From: Mercenaria mercenaria
Taxonomy: Eukaryota; Mollusca; Bivalvia; Venerida; Veneridae
Direction: 5' to 3'
Length of the DNA stretch: 64,000 nt
NCBI RefSeq assembly: GCF_021730395.1
Contig: NC_069368.1
Coordinates: forward strand, 66,655,501-66,719,500
Position numbers and translations under genes: made by a program. Below, one piece after another: positions 44,880-56,713 of this stretch. Under the pieces are notes generated by a model, which was given only the letters and a program-made list of their open reading frames with translations, ran no database searches and had not been told where the DNA came from. Positions within the stretch are counted from its first letter, which is position 1, and each line of letters opens with the position of its first letter.

Positions 44880-45029
44880 ATAAAATACAATAAGACAAAA
44901 CTTCAAACTCTTTCCGCTATATGCGATTGTGTCAACATTCCATGTGAGAAAATAAAAAGTGGGAAACCACAGGTCGCCAAACACGACATAAACAAATATG
45001 TTAAACCTTATCAATTATTAAGCATCTAA
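44880..45029 (+). CDS. Candidate terminal coding exon, unknown gene
   Basis: A strong acceptor with a long pyrimidine tract (ttttttcttgttcgtccttcag) precedes 49 codons: IKYNKTKLQTLSAICDCVNI, PCEKIKSGKPQVAKHDINKY, VKPYQLLSI, stop. The LQTLSAICDCVNIPCEKIKSG / AKHDINKYV pattern suggests a small helix-extended-helix unit (SAP-like), but that is a loose impression. ATTAAA near 45106 could be a poly-A signal. Upstream exons are not found. Confidence 0.35.
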   Translation: MKYNKTKLQTLSAICDCVNIPCEKIKSGKPQVAKHDINKYVKPYQLLSI

Positions 45030-45313
45030 TAGCTGACTTATTATAGTAGAATAATATCTATAAATGTTATGATGAAATGAAATATTTACTCTGTTTTGCT
45101 AAATTATTAAAGTGATGCGCATTCGCAACTCCTGGATACAACCTTAATTGGTTTTTAATTGATGCATACCATTATTAATTAAAAACCTGTCTGTTTACTT
45201 GATTTTATGGATATGTTTGGATACCAGTGTTAACGAATGACTAACAGAATCTCATCTCAGTCTGGGAAGTAATAGTTTTTCATTTCGGAAAATTTGTTAA
45301 CTACAAGAATAAT

Positions 45314-45680
45314 AGTTGGCCGGTGGTCTAGTCTTAACACGCTTGACTGTCAATCCACAGGTTCGGGGTTCAAATCCCGGTCCAGGTACTGGAAATTTCT
45401 GAGATGCTCTTTAGTGTCTCCCACCTAACTATAGACCTGTACTGGTTCTTCCCATGAAAGACGGTTTCGCGTGTATCGGTGCTATACACCGGGCACGTTA
45501 AAAAACCAGAGTGTCTATTCGCAAAGTGCTAGGCTAGGTTAACTGTACACGTCTGTATCTGGAAAAAAAAAAACGTTCTCTCTGTCTGTTCTGGGGGCTT
45601 TATCTCATTCTGTCCCTCTTGTCAGATCGCTCTGTCTGTACTAGTAGAGGATGAATTTTGCGCCCTGTGTGGCTGCATTT
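45314..45680 (+). mobile_element. tRNA-Asp-like SINE with 'gggcacgttaaa' body
   Basis: The head gttggccggtggtctagtct (A box) and cggggttcaaatcccgg (B box) are tRNA-like, with a GTC-like anticodon in cttgactgtcaatcc. The body holds 'gtgctatacaccgggcacgttaaaaaacca' and a (ctctgtctg) rich 3' part. It runs directly into LINE coding sequence at about 45683 with no poly-A or target duplication visible between them, so either the LINE inserted here 5'-truncated or the junction is a chimera. Confidence 0.75.
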
Positions 45681-45682
45681 GC

Positions 45683-48559
45683 TATATGAAAAATGACAGT
45701 TTTAAGAGAAATATTTGGAAATACGACCAAGGGGATTTCAATAATTACAGATCTATTTTAGGAAGTGTTCACTGGGATTCTATTTTTTCAAATGATAATA
45801 TGGAACATATAGCACTAAGCATAAACGAAACCATTATAGACGCCGCAAAGAAATCAATTCCGAATAAAGAAGTAACTATCCGCCCAAACGACGTTCCTTG
45901 GTTTAAGAGTAATATCCGTAAACTAACTAGAAAACGAAACAGATCTCACCAAAAAGCTAAAGAAAATAATACTGAATATTATTGGGCAAAATTTCGAAAA
46001 ATTAGAAATGAGGTAACGAAACAAATAAAAAAGCAAAAGCGGACTATAGAATAAATCTTATAAACAGGATTAATGATAATTCATTAACTGTCAAGGAGTG
46101 GTTTAAAATTGCAAAAAATATAACTAAAAACCAGAAAAACACTTATACTATCCCAACATTAATAACCCCAGATCTGACTGCCTCAACAAATACAGAAAAG
46201 GCGGATATTTTAAACAATTATTTCTGTAGTCAGTCAAATATAGACGATACTAATAAAATTGTGCCGAATATTGAACAACCCTTAAACACTATTTTATCTA
46301 CTTTGCAGATTTCGAGGCAAGATGTTATCGACGCCATTAATCAAATGGACTCATCCAAAGCTTCTGGCCCTGACCAGATAAGCCAAAAACTGTTAAAAGA
46401 GGCATCCGTGGAACTTTCAAGTCCTCTTTCGCAATATTTCAACATTCTTTTAGCGAAATCTTTCTTCCCAGATGAATGGAAAAAGGCAAATGTTACGCCA
46501 ATTTTTAAAAAATCAGATCCCTCTAATCCTGGAAATTATCGACCTATATCTCTATTAAGTTGTGTGGGTAAATTAATGGAACGTTGTGTACATAAGCATG
46601 TTTATAATCATTTGATAAATCAAAATCTACTTAGCCCATTTCAGTCCGGATTCATTCGTGGAGATTCTACAATAAATCAGTTAGTTTATATCTATAATGA
46701 TATTTGCAAGGCTCTTGATGATGGCAAGGAGATACGCGTAGTTTTCTGCGATATTTCAAAAGCGTTTGACCGTGTTTGGCACCGTGGATTAATACATAAA
46801 TTATCGTTTTTTGGAATAAGGGATTCCCTTTTACAGTGATTTACATCATATTTAGAAAACAGAAAACAACGCGTAGTCTTAAAAAACTCAACTTCAAAAT
46901 GGAGGAACGTAATGGCCGGGGTGCCACAGGGCTCGATCCTCGGGCCTCTTCTTTTTCTCATTTATATAAACGACATTGTGAAAGATATTAAATCAAACAT
47001 TCGATTATTCGCCGATGACACAAGCTTATATCTAGTAGTTGACGATCCAAAATACACCGCATCTCAACTCAACTCTGACCTCGGTAAAATACATCATTGG
47101 GCAAAAACTTGGCTAGTTGATTTTAATCCTAATAAAACGGAAACTCTTCTCATTTCTAGAAAGTATAATAAACCTCTCCATCCGAACTTATTCATGAACA
47201 ATATTCTTATAAAATCAGTAGAAGAACATAAACACTTAGGAGTCATATTTTCAAGTGATGGTAAATGGCGCCCTCATATTTCATCCGTTATTACTCGTGC
47301 ATGGCAGAGAATAGGAATACTAAGGTCGATGAAATTTATTATCAACAGACAATCGCTCGAACGCCTTTATATATCTTTTATAAGACCACTTCTCGAGTAC
47401 AGTGATGTCCTTTGGGACAACTGTACTGAAGAACTTAAACGCGAACTAGAAGCGATACAAACTGAAGCAGCGAGAATTATTACCGGCGCGACGAAATTCT
47501 GCAGTATTAACAACCTGTATACCGACTTAAAGTGGGAAACACCATCTAACAGAAGAAAGAAACATAAACTTCTAATATTCTACAAAATGAAAAATGATAT
47601 TTCCCCAAGCTGCTTATGTGACCTTATCCCTCTTTCTACACAGAATAGATATCAATTAAGAAATAACACAAATATTCCCTTATTAAATTGTCGTACACAA
47701 TTATATAAAGATTCTTTTATTCCATCCGTGATTCGTGAATGGAACGCGTTGTCCGAAGAAATCAAAGCAAGTCCTTCGTTAGAAATATTTAAGAGACGCT
47801 TAAACAGCAACGTAACCAAACCCCCGCCGCATTACCTTTCAGGAAGTAGGATTGGTCAAGTACTACATACTCGTCTCCGTCTAGGCTGCAGTTCCCTAAA
47901 TTATGACCTTTTTCGTAAATCAATTTCAAATAATCCTTATTGTATATGCGGTGAACCAGAAACAACAAATCACTACCTTTTATCATGCCCGATTTATATA
48001 CCACAAAGACAATTGCTCCTAAATGAATTACCTTGTGCACCCACTTTTGATAACTTACTGTTTGGTAACGAACACTTAACAACGACTCAAAATATATCGG
48101 TCTTTACTAAAGTGCAACAATACATCGTTGCCTCGAAGCGATTCTCCACGTGACCAGCATACCGGTGCGTGCGGGTGACCATTGGCGCGGACTGGCCGCA
48201 TGCAGCACATTCTTAGTACCAAGCAGCATTTCTCAACTATTTTCACAATGTTCATACTTTACTAACTAAAAAGATATAAAAAGAGTTTAAACTAACAAAT
48301 AAATAGTCAAACACCATATTCTTTTACACTCTATCCTTACAACATGTTTTACTGTCGAGGAAATGAATTAATATCAGTTTTCGCTGAAAACTTGTTTTCA
48401 GATCCTTTACATCATTTTGATTGTAAATGTTACTGTATATATTTATGTACATGATATATCTAATAAATACTGTTTAAACTAAAGCGCCTTTGAACATGTT
48501 TATCATGAAAAGGGCGCTATATAAATTTGGTATAATAATAATAACAATAATAATAACAA
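45683..48559 (+). mobile_element. 5'-truncated non-LTR retrotransposon (CR1/L2/I-type)
   Basis: The copy lacks ORF1 and the endonuclease but retains the linker, the full RT, the C-terminal Cys/His cluster, a roughly 400-bp 3'UTR and the tail 'aaagggcgctatataaattt' plus (taa)n. The tail matches that of the relic ending at 21500. Only two coding breaks are seen, so it is fairly young. Confidence 0.9.
45686..48153 (+). pseudogene. LINE ORF2 reverse transcriptase, two breaks
   Basis: The product would copy the element's RNA at nicked genomic DNA. The linker (MKNDSFKRNIWKYDQGDFNN) is in one frame to about 46030. A one-base frame change in 46021-46040 then moves to the frame holding ASGPDQISQKLLKE, GNYRPISLLS, FQSGFIRGDSTINQL and motif A FCDISKAFDRVW. 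A TGA at 46837-46839 (after DSLLQ, before FTSYLENRKQ; probably a former TGG) interrupts it. Motif B GVPQGSILGPLLFLIYINDI and motif C RLFADDTSLY follow, so the RT catalytic Asp residues are present. The thumb and C-terminus continue to CICGEPETTNHYLLSC, the zinc-knuckle-like cluster, and the stop at 48153. The endonuclease domain is missing. Confidence 0.93.
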
Positions 48560-48764
48560 TTTCAAAGAAAAAAAATACTGTGTTGCTATGATGCATAAAC
48601 ACTACAATAACGTACTTGTCTCAGAAATCAATTGCAAAATACTATGTTATTCCAGTTAAATTTTGAAAATGTTGTATTACTTAAAACATGTAGATTTATG
48701 ATTTAGAAAAATACAGAAACCTACTCCTCACCCCAAAATATAATAGGTAATGGTAGATTTCTCG

Positions 48765-49480
48765 GAAGCACAGAACACCAAAAACACAGCCCCAGAGTCA
48801 CACATTTACATAATAGGCCCACAACAAAAAGAAGATGTAATGGAGAAATATTTCAGACGGGTTGCTTCAAACATCCAACAAGTACATGTTAATATAAGCT
48901 AAATATTGATAAAGGGGAAGGAAATGGTAAGGGGCGAAATGGGGTCGGGGTGGGGGAGGAATCCGAAGGTGAAAGTTGAACAATGACAAATAAGAAGAAA
49001 CAAGGGAATGCCATGTTCTTTAAAAACAATCGCACTACAACGTAAACTACACTGGCGCAGACACTCATGTACCAAAGACAAACACACAACGACGATCAAC
49101 TGAATAACATAGAAAAACGAAAATGCAACACGTAAGAAAAAAATAGGACACCGTTACAGACTCTCAAGCTTACAAACGCACCCACACAAGTAGGAAAAAC
49201 AATCAAGTACCGTCTTGGGATTCGGCTGCCAAAACAAAGAGGAGCCACGAAAACTTACTTAAAGTAAAGGTGGGTGGATGCAAAAAGTAGCGTAAATATA
49301 AGGGAAAGGAGAGGTCAAATAGGGGAGTGGGGCGGAGGAAAAACGCTTACAACAAACACGAAAACATACACAACATACAATACAAGACAGACAAAACAAC
49401 CTGTTGAAAATAGTGGGCACCGCCTTGGAACGGTCAGTAACCTAAATAAAGGAAACTGGGGGTTTAAACGCGTTTAGGGC
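48765..49480 (-). repeat. Dispersed repeat of about 0.6-0.7 kb, copy B
   Basis: On the minus strand it begins 'ccctaaacgcgtttaaaccc', 'gttccaaggcggtgcccact' and continues through the phrases listed for copy A at 38575-39145, ending 'gtgttctgtgcttccgag'. It contains 5' material not seen in copy A. It is non-coding and lies 200 bp beyond the LINE tail. Confidence 0.65.
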
Positions 49481-49484
49481 ATGC

Positions 49485-50254
49485 CAACCTCGCACTTACC
49501 CTATTTTCAACAAGTTACACAACACAAAGTAAGTACAACCCCCGCTGAGAAAGGCTCTAACATTAGTGCAAAAATAACAGATAAATAAAGCAAAACATAA
49601 AATTAAGGTAAATTTAACACCAAACCCTAAACCTTTGGACCAAGTCTATCTATTTCAAGTCTATCTTGGAGGACATGATCTTTATAAAACGCGCATTTAA
49701 GCTTAGCTTCTATTATCAATGTCGCTAGATTTATAATTGTCCCGAAGTTATTAACAATGAATAATAAAAGAAAAGTAAAACCCCTTTCGTTGGTTTTTGA
49801 GCTAATGGACAGAAACCCGCACACAAACGACTCTTAATGTATTTATTTTTTATCATTTTTTCCATGGATAATAATTGTACAGTAAGGTAAAACGCCGTTT
49901 TTTGATAGCGTTAGAAAAATATTATATATGCTTAATTATGAGGATTCTGTCAAGTACATGGGGTTGGTTTTGTCGCGTCATCCTTCATTTAATCTTGTGA
50001 AATTGACACCAACATTTGTTGTGATTAATAAGATGCCTTTTTTTACATGACAACTTGCGAAAAGATGAATTAAAGGAAGGAATCTCATCCCTTCCAAACA
50101 CTTAATTGATCCAGGCCGGCAAAATTTCACCCTTGGTTTTGATAAATCTACAATAAAACAAATATTTAAAATAGATAATTTAAAATCAATAATGATCAGT
50201 TTTAACAAAACTACCCTAAAACAAAAATATAAGAAAAATCATTGCAAAAAATGT
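49485..50254. other. Non-coding stretch
   Basis: Nothing supported on either strand. Confidence 0.45.
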
Positions 50255-50544
50255 TGTTTTTGCGAGTTTTTTAACAAAGACGTTTGACCTTTAACAAGAG
50301 GTTTGCCTTTGACTTAAACGGAAAATACCTACGTTGCTGACCTTGCTTGACGTGTATACATTAAAGTTATTTAGTAAAAAAGAATAATAACAAGCTATGT
50401 TTAAACAAAGTAATGAATAAGTATGCTACATTTTGCTTGTGTATTATTGTTTTTTTTTTTTTAATACAAGAATGATCCATGACCTTAAAAACCAGGTTTG
50501 ACCTAGACATATTTTCTCTTCAATGACATCGTCTGACGTATATA
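50255..50544. repeat. Decayed two-unit repeat beside the long palindrome
   Basis: 'gctgaccttgcttgacgtgtatacattaaa' (about 50338) and 'catcgtctgacgtatatacagtaaact' (about 50527) are about 170-190 bp apart. A third relative lies at about 56100-56170 (gacattgtgagacatatatacatcgaactt). Confidence 0.4.
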
Positions 50545-51456
50545 CAGTAAACTGAACAACGACCAGTTCACTGGCACCACATCAGAACGAAAATGCCTCT
50601 GTACACGTTATATCCTACCCCTAGGTATTCTATAAGAACCATGGTCATAAACGGGAAAATATACTAAATCGTTTCAATCGTACATTTCCCAACTTAAACG
50701 CGCAGTTCGGTGAATGGGTACCTACTATATTGAACTAGCGATAATCTATCTTCCAACGTGCATCAGTCACATTGTCTCAGTATTCCATATTGCTGAGATT
50801 ATCAACATATTTTATGATTTCGTCAACGTTACAGAAAAAAACTTGCGTGACCTTCCCTAATGAACATCCGGTCTAGAGGTCACAGCAGTGTGCACATGTT
50901 AGGTGAAACATAAACAAACAAAAACAGAATTAAAAAAAATCACAATTTTACACTAAAACTCGAAATGATGAATGAAATTCATCTTGTATATGATTTTTAA
51001 TTTGAAATGTTACATTAGTCTACATCTGTTCTGTTTATTTTATTCATTTTGCACATATTAGCGAACACGTGTAGTAAAATGACGATTGACATACATTTTC
51101 ACAGCAGCCAATCAGAATGGTTTTGTAATCTAGAACGGAAATTCACCAGGGTCAAGCAAGTTTTTTGTGTAACGTTGAAAACACAATAAACTATGCGTTG
51201 TTTTTGTAAGATAAGAAGTATTGAAGAAATGTGACCGGTACACAACTGAAGATAAATTACCACTTGTTTAATATCCATAGTACACATTTACCGAACTGCG
51301 TGCTTTAGGTATGAAATGCGGGATTAAAACGGGCTAGTATATTTTCCCCTTCGTGACCATGGTTCTTATAGAATACCTAGGGGTAGGGTATAAGATGTAC
51401 AGAGGCATATTCTGTTTGGTCTGGTGCCAGTGGACCAGTTACTAAAATGACAAACA
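50545..51456. repeat. Large diverged palindrome, arms about 345 bp, spacer about 220 bp
   Basis: Left-arm phrases reappear as reverse complements at mirror positions around 51000.5. ggtattctataagaaccatg (50624 on) mirrors ccatggttcttatagaatac. cctacccctagg mirrors cctaggggtaggg. gcagttcggtgaatg mirrors tttaccgaactgcg. caacgttac (50824-50832) mirrors gtaacgttg (51169-51177). Two anchor pairs far apart give the identical midpoint, so there is almost no net indel between arms. The spacer is AT-rich. No coding content; the element type is unknown. Confidence 0.8.
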
Positions 51457-51459
51457 TAT

Positions 51460-52954
51460 ACATTAAAACAATAAAAGATATTACAAATAGGTGATATAAT
51501 TGCATCAGTTTACTCATTTTCTTTTTTACCTTTGACTTTAATATTATGGTTGACCTTGACTGTTTTGAAATTATATGTGCAAACGATGGCATCGCCTAAT
51601 AGACCTTGGGCTGATAATTGACCCTGCCCCGCCCCCACCACCACCCCCCACCCAGGGGGAATTTTCAACACTTAATTTTCTTCAACCTTATGGTAGTTGG
51701 CATTCACAGACAAAAGTTTGCAAGTTTCCGTTGGGGCTTTAACGAGTTACGGAGATTTAAAATACGTTACCATGCAAATTTTCATTTAATTCATCATTTA
51801 TGTTAATTTAATATTATAAACATGCCTGTTGTACAATTAATCGTATTAACAAGACATTTAGATATGTTTATGTATTTAAAATTGAAATTATCATATGTTC
51901 ATATCATTTTAGGTGAACAGATGTTATGTATTATCCGTAACTTACGTTACTCTTTTTGAAATTACTAGAACATAGAAATATCAACAATGATGATTTTTTT
52001 AGATTGTAAAATACTGATCATGGCCAATACACAGTTCAGTAATTAAATTTATATATAATAAAACTGTCCCTAGAGTTAACTTATTCAATACGTCACATAT
52101 GATACATTACCTTTCCAAAATATGTGTTAAAGAAAACATATTTAAAATTTTGGTATTACCTATATGGTTAGGATTTTAAAAAAAATATACATTGGACTAT
52201 AAATAAACATCACCAGACATGAACAACATTATCAAATAAATGTATATAGAATTTATAATTAATTAGAAATATTATTTAAATGTGTATTAAGAATATATAG
52301 CTCTTTGAATGTACCAGTATGACTACATATCATAATTATCATAATTATCATTAGTATAATTAAATAACATAGACTCCGCAATCCGAAGCAATATTAGTCC
52401 TAAGGTATGACCTCTGACAACTAAGTGTGACATTGAGCTTGAAGTGAAAATGGTATTAACTATACCATGGTCAACACTCTTATTAGGGGCAGAAGAGGTT
52501 TCTAACGCTAAAAGGCAGATGGCCTTAGATTTCGGTTGTTGATGATAAATACAGCTGCATCAATAGAGTCTGGTCGAGAGGAGATATTCCTCGTAAACGA
52601 TTGATCGTCCTAGCCATGTGATGTCGATCCTCCTCGCTGATTTGCTGTTTCTCCTGTGACATATGGCAGTGACCTTGGTAACCATTAACAGCATTCTCAC
52701 TACACTCCCCCAGCCCTGTTCTATAAAGTGGGTCATAAGGGCTTGGGAGGCCACAAATGGATTCCTTGCAGAATCAGACATAACAGGGATACCCTGCAGG
52801 ATAATTAACATGGAGGTTTAGCCAATAACGATTATACATCTAATGCAAAGCAGACCACAAGTACTGCCTTCTTAAAACAGACGAGATTTCCCAATGGATG
52901 GTTAATTACTATACTGAAGCAGTTACTCCATACATATCTTATAATAACAAAACT
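51460..52954. other. Non-coding stretch
   Basis: A C-rich patch lies at about 51625-51655. Open frames at 52560-52811 show no family resemblance. Confidence 0.4.
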
Positions 52955-53310
52955 TAAGGTCATGGGATACCCTTACCCAAGTTCATAAACCTCCGGGATG
53001 CCTGGAAAAAATACCAAATTATTAAGGCCCTGGGATACCCAGAGGCAAGGACCATAATACTGACAATAATGTATGCCAGGTGATACACGTACTGCATTAT
53101 TTCATAAACGCTTAGGCTGCACGGAGAAATGTACCAAATTATTACCATGCTGGAATACCCATACTAATGTGTACTATGGGATACTCATTGTGACCTAAAT
53201 TTCTAAAACAGTCAAGATACCTAGCAAAACATACACATCTGAGAAACTTGGGTTTTCTTGAAAGTTTGGCGGACGGATGGACATAGCTTCTGGGATACCC
53301 AGGAAGCTGG
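52955..53310. repeat. Decayed repeat with 'ctgggatacccag' wording
   Basis: 'taccaaattatta.g.cctgggataccca' recurs near 53012 and 53133 (about 122 bp apart), with further 'gggatac' motifs at about 52964, 53179 and 53290. Open frames crossing it are not called. Confidence 0.5.
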
Positions 53311-53469
53311 GAAGACTTCAAACAGATGGATACAGTTTCTGCGTCTATTGCTGGACTGGGCTTTGTCTCTGCTGACACATATCTAAACGAGGATCTAAAG
53401 TAAATGATCCAAGACCCGAAGTCCCTTTCCTAGGCCTCCATTCCAAGAATCTCTTTTGCTTAAACCAGA

Positions 53470-53505
53470 CAGGTCCCGCAACAGGTCCCGCAACAGGTCC
53501 CGAAA
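53470..53505 (+). repeat. Three copies of a 12-mer
   Basis: caggtcccgcaa occurs twice and caggtcccgaaa once, in tandem. Confidence 0.9.
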
Positions 53506-53509
53506 TACC

Positions 53510-54270
53510 AATACCCATCTGGAAGGGACTCGTGTTTCAACCCAAGTACAAAGGATGTTGTGGTTAGATAAAGGCTGCACAGCCATATCTACCACCAGTT
53601 TTAGAGGCTGCAGTCTCACACTGGAGATAAGTTGATCCTGTCGCTACTTAACCAAATCCACACGTTCACTTACTGAGTAAGGGTAATCAAGTCAAAACCA
53701 GACCAATAAGTGAGACTCTGGCACAACGTGCCCCTACTGGTCTATCCATCAGAACAGGAGACCTGAACACATCCCATAAACCCAGCCCCTCCAAGTCGAT
53801 ATTTCCATAATTGTGTAAAGCCATAGTTTCAGGAGCAAGGTCCATACAGTAATTGTTGTCATAACCCAACCCTTTCCCCCGAAATGTGCACAGTAAGGGT
53901 AATGTAAACTACCAACCTCGGAATGAAGGAATTAGTAAAATAGACATGAAGGACACTGATCCCCAAACAACGACACTGCAGTTTGCGAGGCAGGACAAGT
54001 ATTGCTCACCATATAATTGTTCCATAGTTGCTGTCATGGAGATGGACTTGATGTTCATGCACTTAGGTTAAATGCAGGAAGGTGGAACAAATGACTGGAA
54101 ATCAAATAGGTCCTCTGTCTGGCATAAACTTGTCAATTGGTAACGGAATTCACCCATAAAAGTTTAAAGTCCCATATTTGTCATCAAAAGAGTTAGTTTT
54201 GTAAGAACTTGCCTTCAGACTGGGCAATCAAATGCACTTTACTTTACCTACTAGAGTTACATTAATTTCA
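53510..54270. other. No confident gene
   Basis: Open frames at 53687-53869 (minus) and 53886-54071 (plus) have protein-like composition but no recognised family and no compatible splice phase with the exon at 54278. Confidence 0.35.
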
Positions 54271-54277
54271 CTTGCAG

Positions 54278-54487
54278 AATATCCTATTTGGAGGCAGTTC
54301 CTATAATTGTCTTATTGAACTACCATCATTATATACATACCGTATTAAAGAAACTTTAAGGCAAAGTATTCCAGTCATGACCATTACTGGATACCGGCTC
54401 CATAGAAGATACATGTACATGGTATATCTACTTAAGGATACAGTTGAGATTGACAACATGTTGGACGAAGTCTATGTTGATGAATGA
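54278..54487 (+). CDS. Candidate terminal coding exon, unknown gene
   Basis: The acceptor cattaatttcacttgcag is followed by 69 codons and a TGA, read in phase 0. The peptide is NILFGGSSYNCLIELPSLYT, YRIKETLRQSIPVMTITGYR, LHRRYMYMVYLLKDTVEIDN, MLDEVYVDE. It has even composition, an aromatic-rich middle and an acidic end. I do not recognise the family. No upstream exon in matching phase was found on the plus strand, and no clear poly-A signal follows, so this could still be chance. Confidence 0.35.
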   Translation, partial: NILFGGSSYNCLIELPSLYTYRIKETLRQSIPVMTITGYRLHRRYMYMVYLLKDTVEIDNMLDEVYVDE

Positions 54488-54839
54488 ATCTACTGTACAT
54501 TCAAAACAATCACAGTTACAACATACAGCAGTTAACAAAATGTAAAATTTGTGTGCATAAAGATGCACAAGATTTCTAAATATCGTGATATGCCTGTTTC
54601 AAATTTAGCATCTTTATAGAGCACGTGTTGGGCAATGTATGTATATATTTTAAGTATGTCACTACAATGAGCTTAAATAGCTGAATATATATATCAGTTG
54701 TTTAAAAAATGTTTGGGTGCGTAGTGTTCTCGTGAAGGTGTAATCATGGACCATGTAAATTAGATTCTAGAATGTGTTTAGAATTGAAAGCAAAATATTT
54801 AAAACAAACAAAAATCATTGTAAGCTTGCTATTTTCCAA

Positions 54840-55330
54840 AGATAAAGTATATGTTCACAATACAGAATACACGAAAATGTATAGCTTATATGTTAGGTAA
54901 CGTACGACGTAAATTGTAACGTAGACTGTTTTTTTTAAATACATGGGTTTAAAGTTAAAATGCAAAGCTATGTTAAAACATATTTTGATTGAATTGTAGA
55001 TATGTTTTTTTCTAAGTGCTACGGTATATTTAAGGTAACAGAACACAAGATATATAGTTAGTTTGTTCGGTAACGTAAATTGTAACTTAATTTGATATAT
55101 TTATACGTGTTTTAAGTTAAACCTTCAGTTTGAAATGCAAAACTACACTGTTGGGAACAGAATTATATTGTTGTTGTTTTTTTTTTTCAACTGATAAAGT
55201 GTGTTCAAAAGAAAATGAAGACATACAATATAATTTGCATGTTTGGTAACGTAAAATGTAATGTAGAACTCAATGTAAGACATCTTACAAGTTAGAGGCT
55301 TGTTGATAAATAAGTATATAGTTGTATTAC
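54840..55330. repeat. Three-unit tandem repeat, about 175 bp
   Basis: 'ggtaacgta..gtaaattgtaa' occurs at about 54896, 55069 and 55245. Units share 'gataaagt.t.tgttca' before it and 'taagttaaa..tgcaaa.ct' after it. Confidence 0.65.
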
Positions 55331-55334
55331 ATGT

Positions 55335-56690
55335 AACTGAAGAATGTCAATATAAAATTGATAGAACATTTTAATGAAAAACATGTTTGAAGTAGGTATG
55401 ATTGAAAATTAGCATAATTTGGAAGAATGACGTTACATTTTAAGAATCGCTAAAAGTATGCTTTCCCTTAACTTATACTATCAATCTATATATCATTGTT
55501 TTTGCTGAACTTCGAACTTTTTAATAGTAACTTAAATTTCCAATTACCTGGTCATCTAAATTTGCAATAAAAACTTCATGTCAAAAATGTTGTTTTTTTA
55601 GGGTAAGGTATCTTTTTCTGATATTTTTCTTCTTTAACATCACATTTTAGATATTGAAATTTAATCAAATTGCAGCATCTAGTATACACCTTGTAATAAA
55701 ATATGCAAACTTGAAATGATTTATTAACATAATGGTACCATTTGTCTGTAAAAATTGATGAAAAAATTATTGGTTTTGAGGGTAACGTATTTTAAGGTGT
55801 TGTTACGGAGAAAAGCCCCACTTGCCAGTTGCAAAATTTATGCCGAAATGTTCACCACACATTGGAGTTTCAAAAAAATATGGTCCACAAAATTCCCCCT
55901 GGGGGGGATGAGCAAAACCCCTTCTGGCTCATAGTCTATAACATTTCTTTATTAAAATGAACTGATATCATTGACTAATATCAACAAGATATTATCAACA
56001 AAGAAAAATTATAAAGGGCTATTTTTTCATGTTTTTTTTACTTGAAAATGACCTTTGACCCTTAATATCACATTAGAACTTGACTCAGTCCAGATTATAT
56101 TTTATTACGACATTGTGAGACATATATACATCGAACTTAATCACGACCAATTACTAAAAATGACAATAAAATAGTTACTGTAATTTAACAGTGAAAAACT
56201 GGTAGAAAAAAACTGGTAGACTGGCTGCTTTACCCTATCCCCTAATATTTTTACAAATGAGTTTTACCTCCCCTATGACAAACATAAATGAACAAAATAC
56301 AGATAGGCACGGCATTGACACTTAAGAAATTGGTTTTCATGGAGGATATGAAATATTGTTTCAAAAAAATGTATAAACTTCTTTTGGCCTCAATTGTTGC
56401 AATGAAAGTCCGTGAGCGCTCACCTATAAATACAGTTTTGTCAAGAATTGCGCAATATTTACCTGTTCATCAATGATAATCATGAATACCATGTAACTAT
56501 TCATCCCTATTGCACCACGCTATTTGACTACTAAATCTATACTTTCCACACTTTGTGTGCACATTTTTATTATTACTAAAGATTAATATAGTTTGTCCAG
56601 AGGAGTCAGAAAGCATATTATGTTGAGAAACACAAATGTTATGATTCATGGGCTTAGCTGTTTACATTAGTTTATTTCAAATGCTTGTTA
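55335..56690. other. Non-coding stretch with small repeat traces
   Basis: A C/G hairpin (ccccctggggggg) lies near 55896-55908. A relative of the 50.3-kb repeat lies at about 56040-56170. Confidence 0.4.
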
Positions 56691-56713
56691 TTTCTATATT
56701 TGTCAGTGTGTTC

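Noticed and set aside
36235-49480. One large Polinton bounded by the 0.6-kb inverted repeat pair at 38.6 and 48.8 kb
   Set aside because: The polymerase fossil lies outside the pair, and the enclosed DNA holds unrelated SINE, LINE, MITE and SWIM-type pieces.
52560-53700. Minus-strand protein-coding gene
   Set aside because: Several adjacent open frames, but they cross the 'gggataccc' repeat, show no shared frame or splice phases, and match no family I know.
54001-54487. Joining the open frame ending near 54070 to the exon at 54278
   Set aside because: The candidate donor (cttag|gttaaa) would leave phase 1 and give an immediate stop in the next exon.
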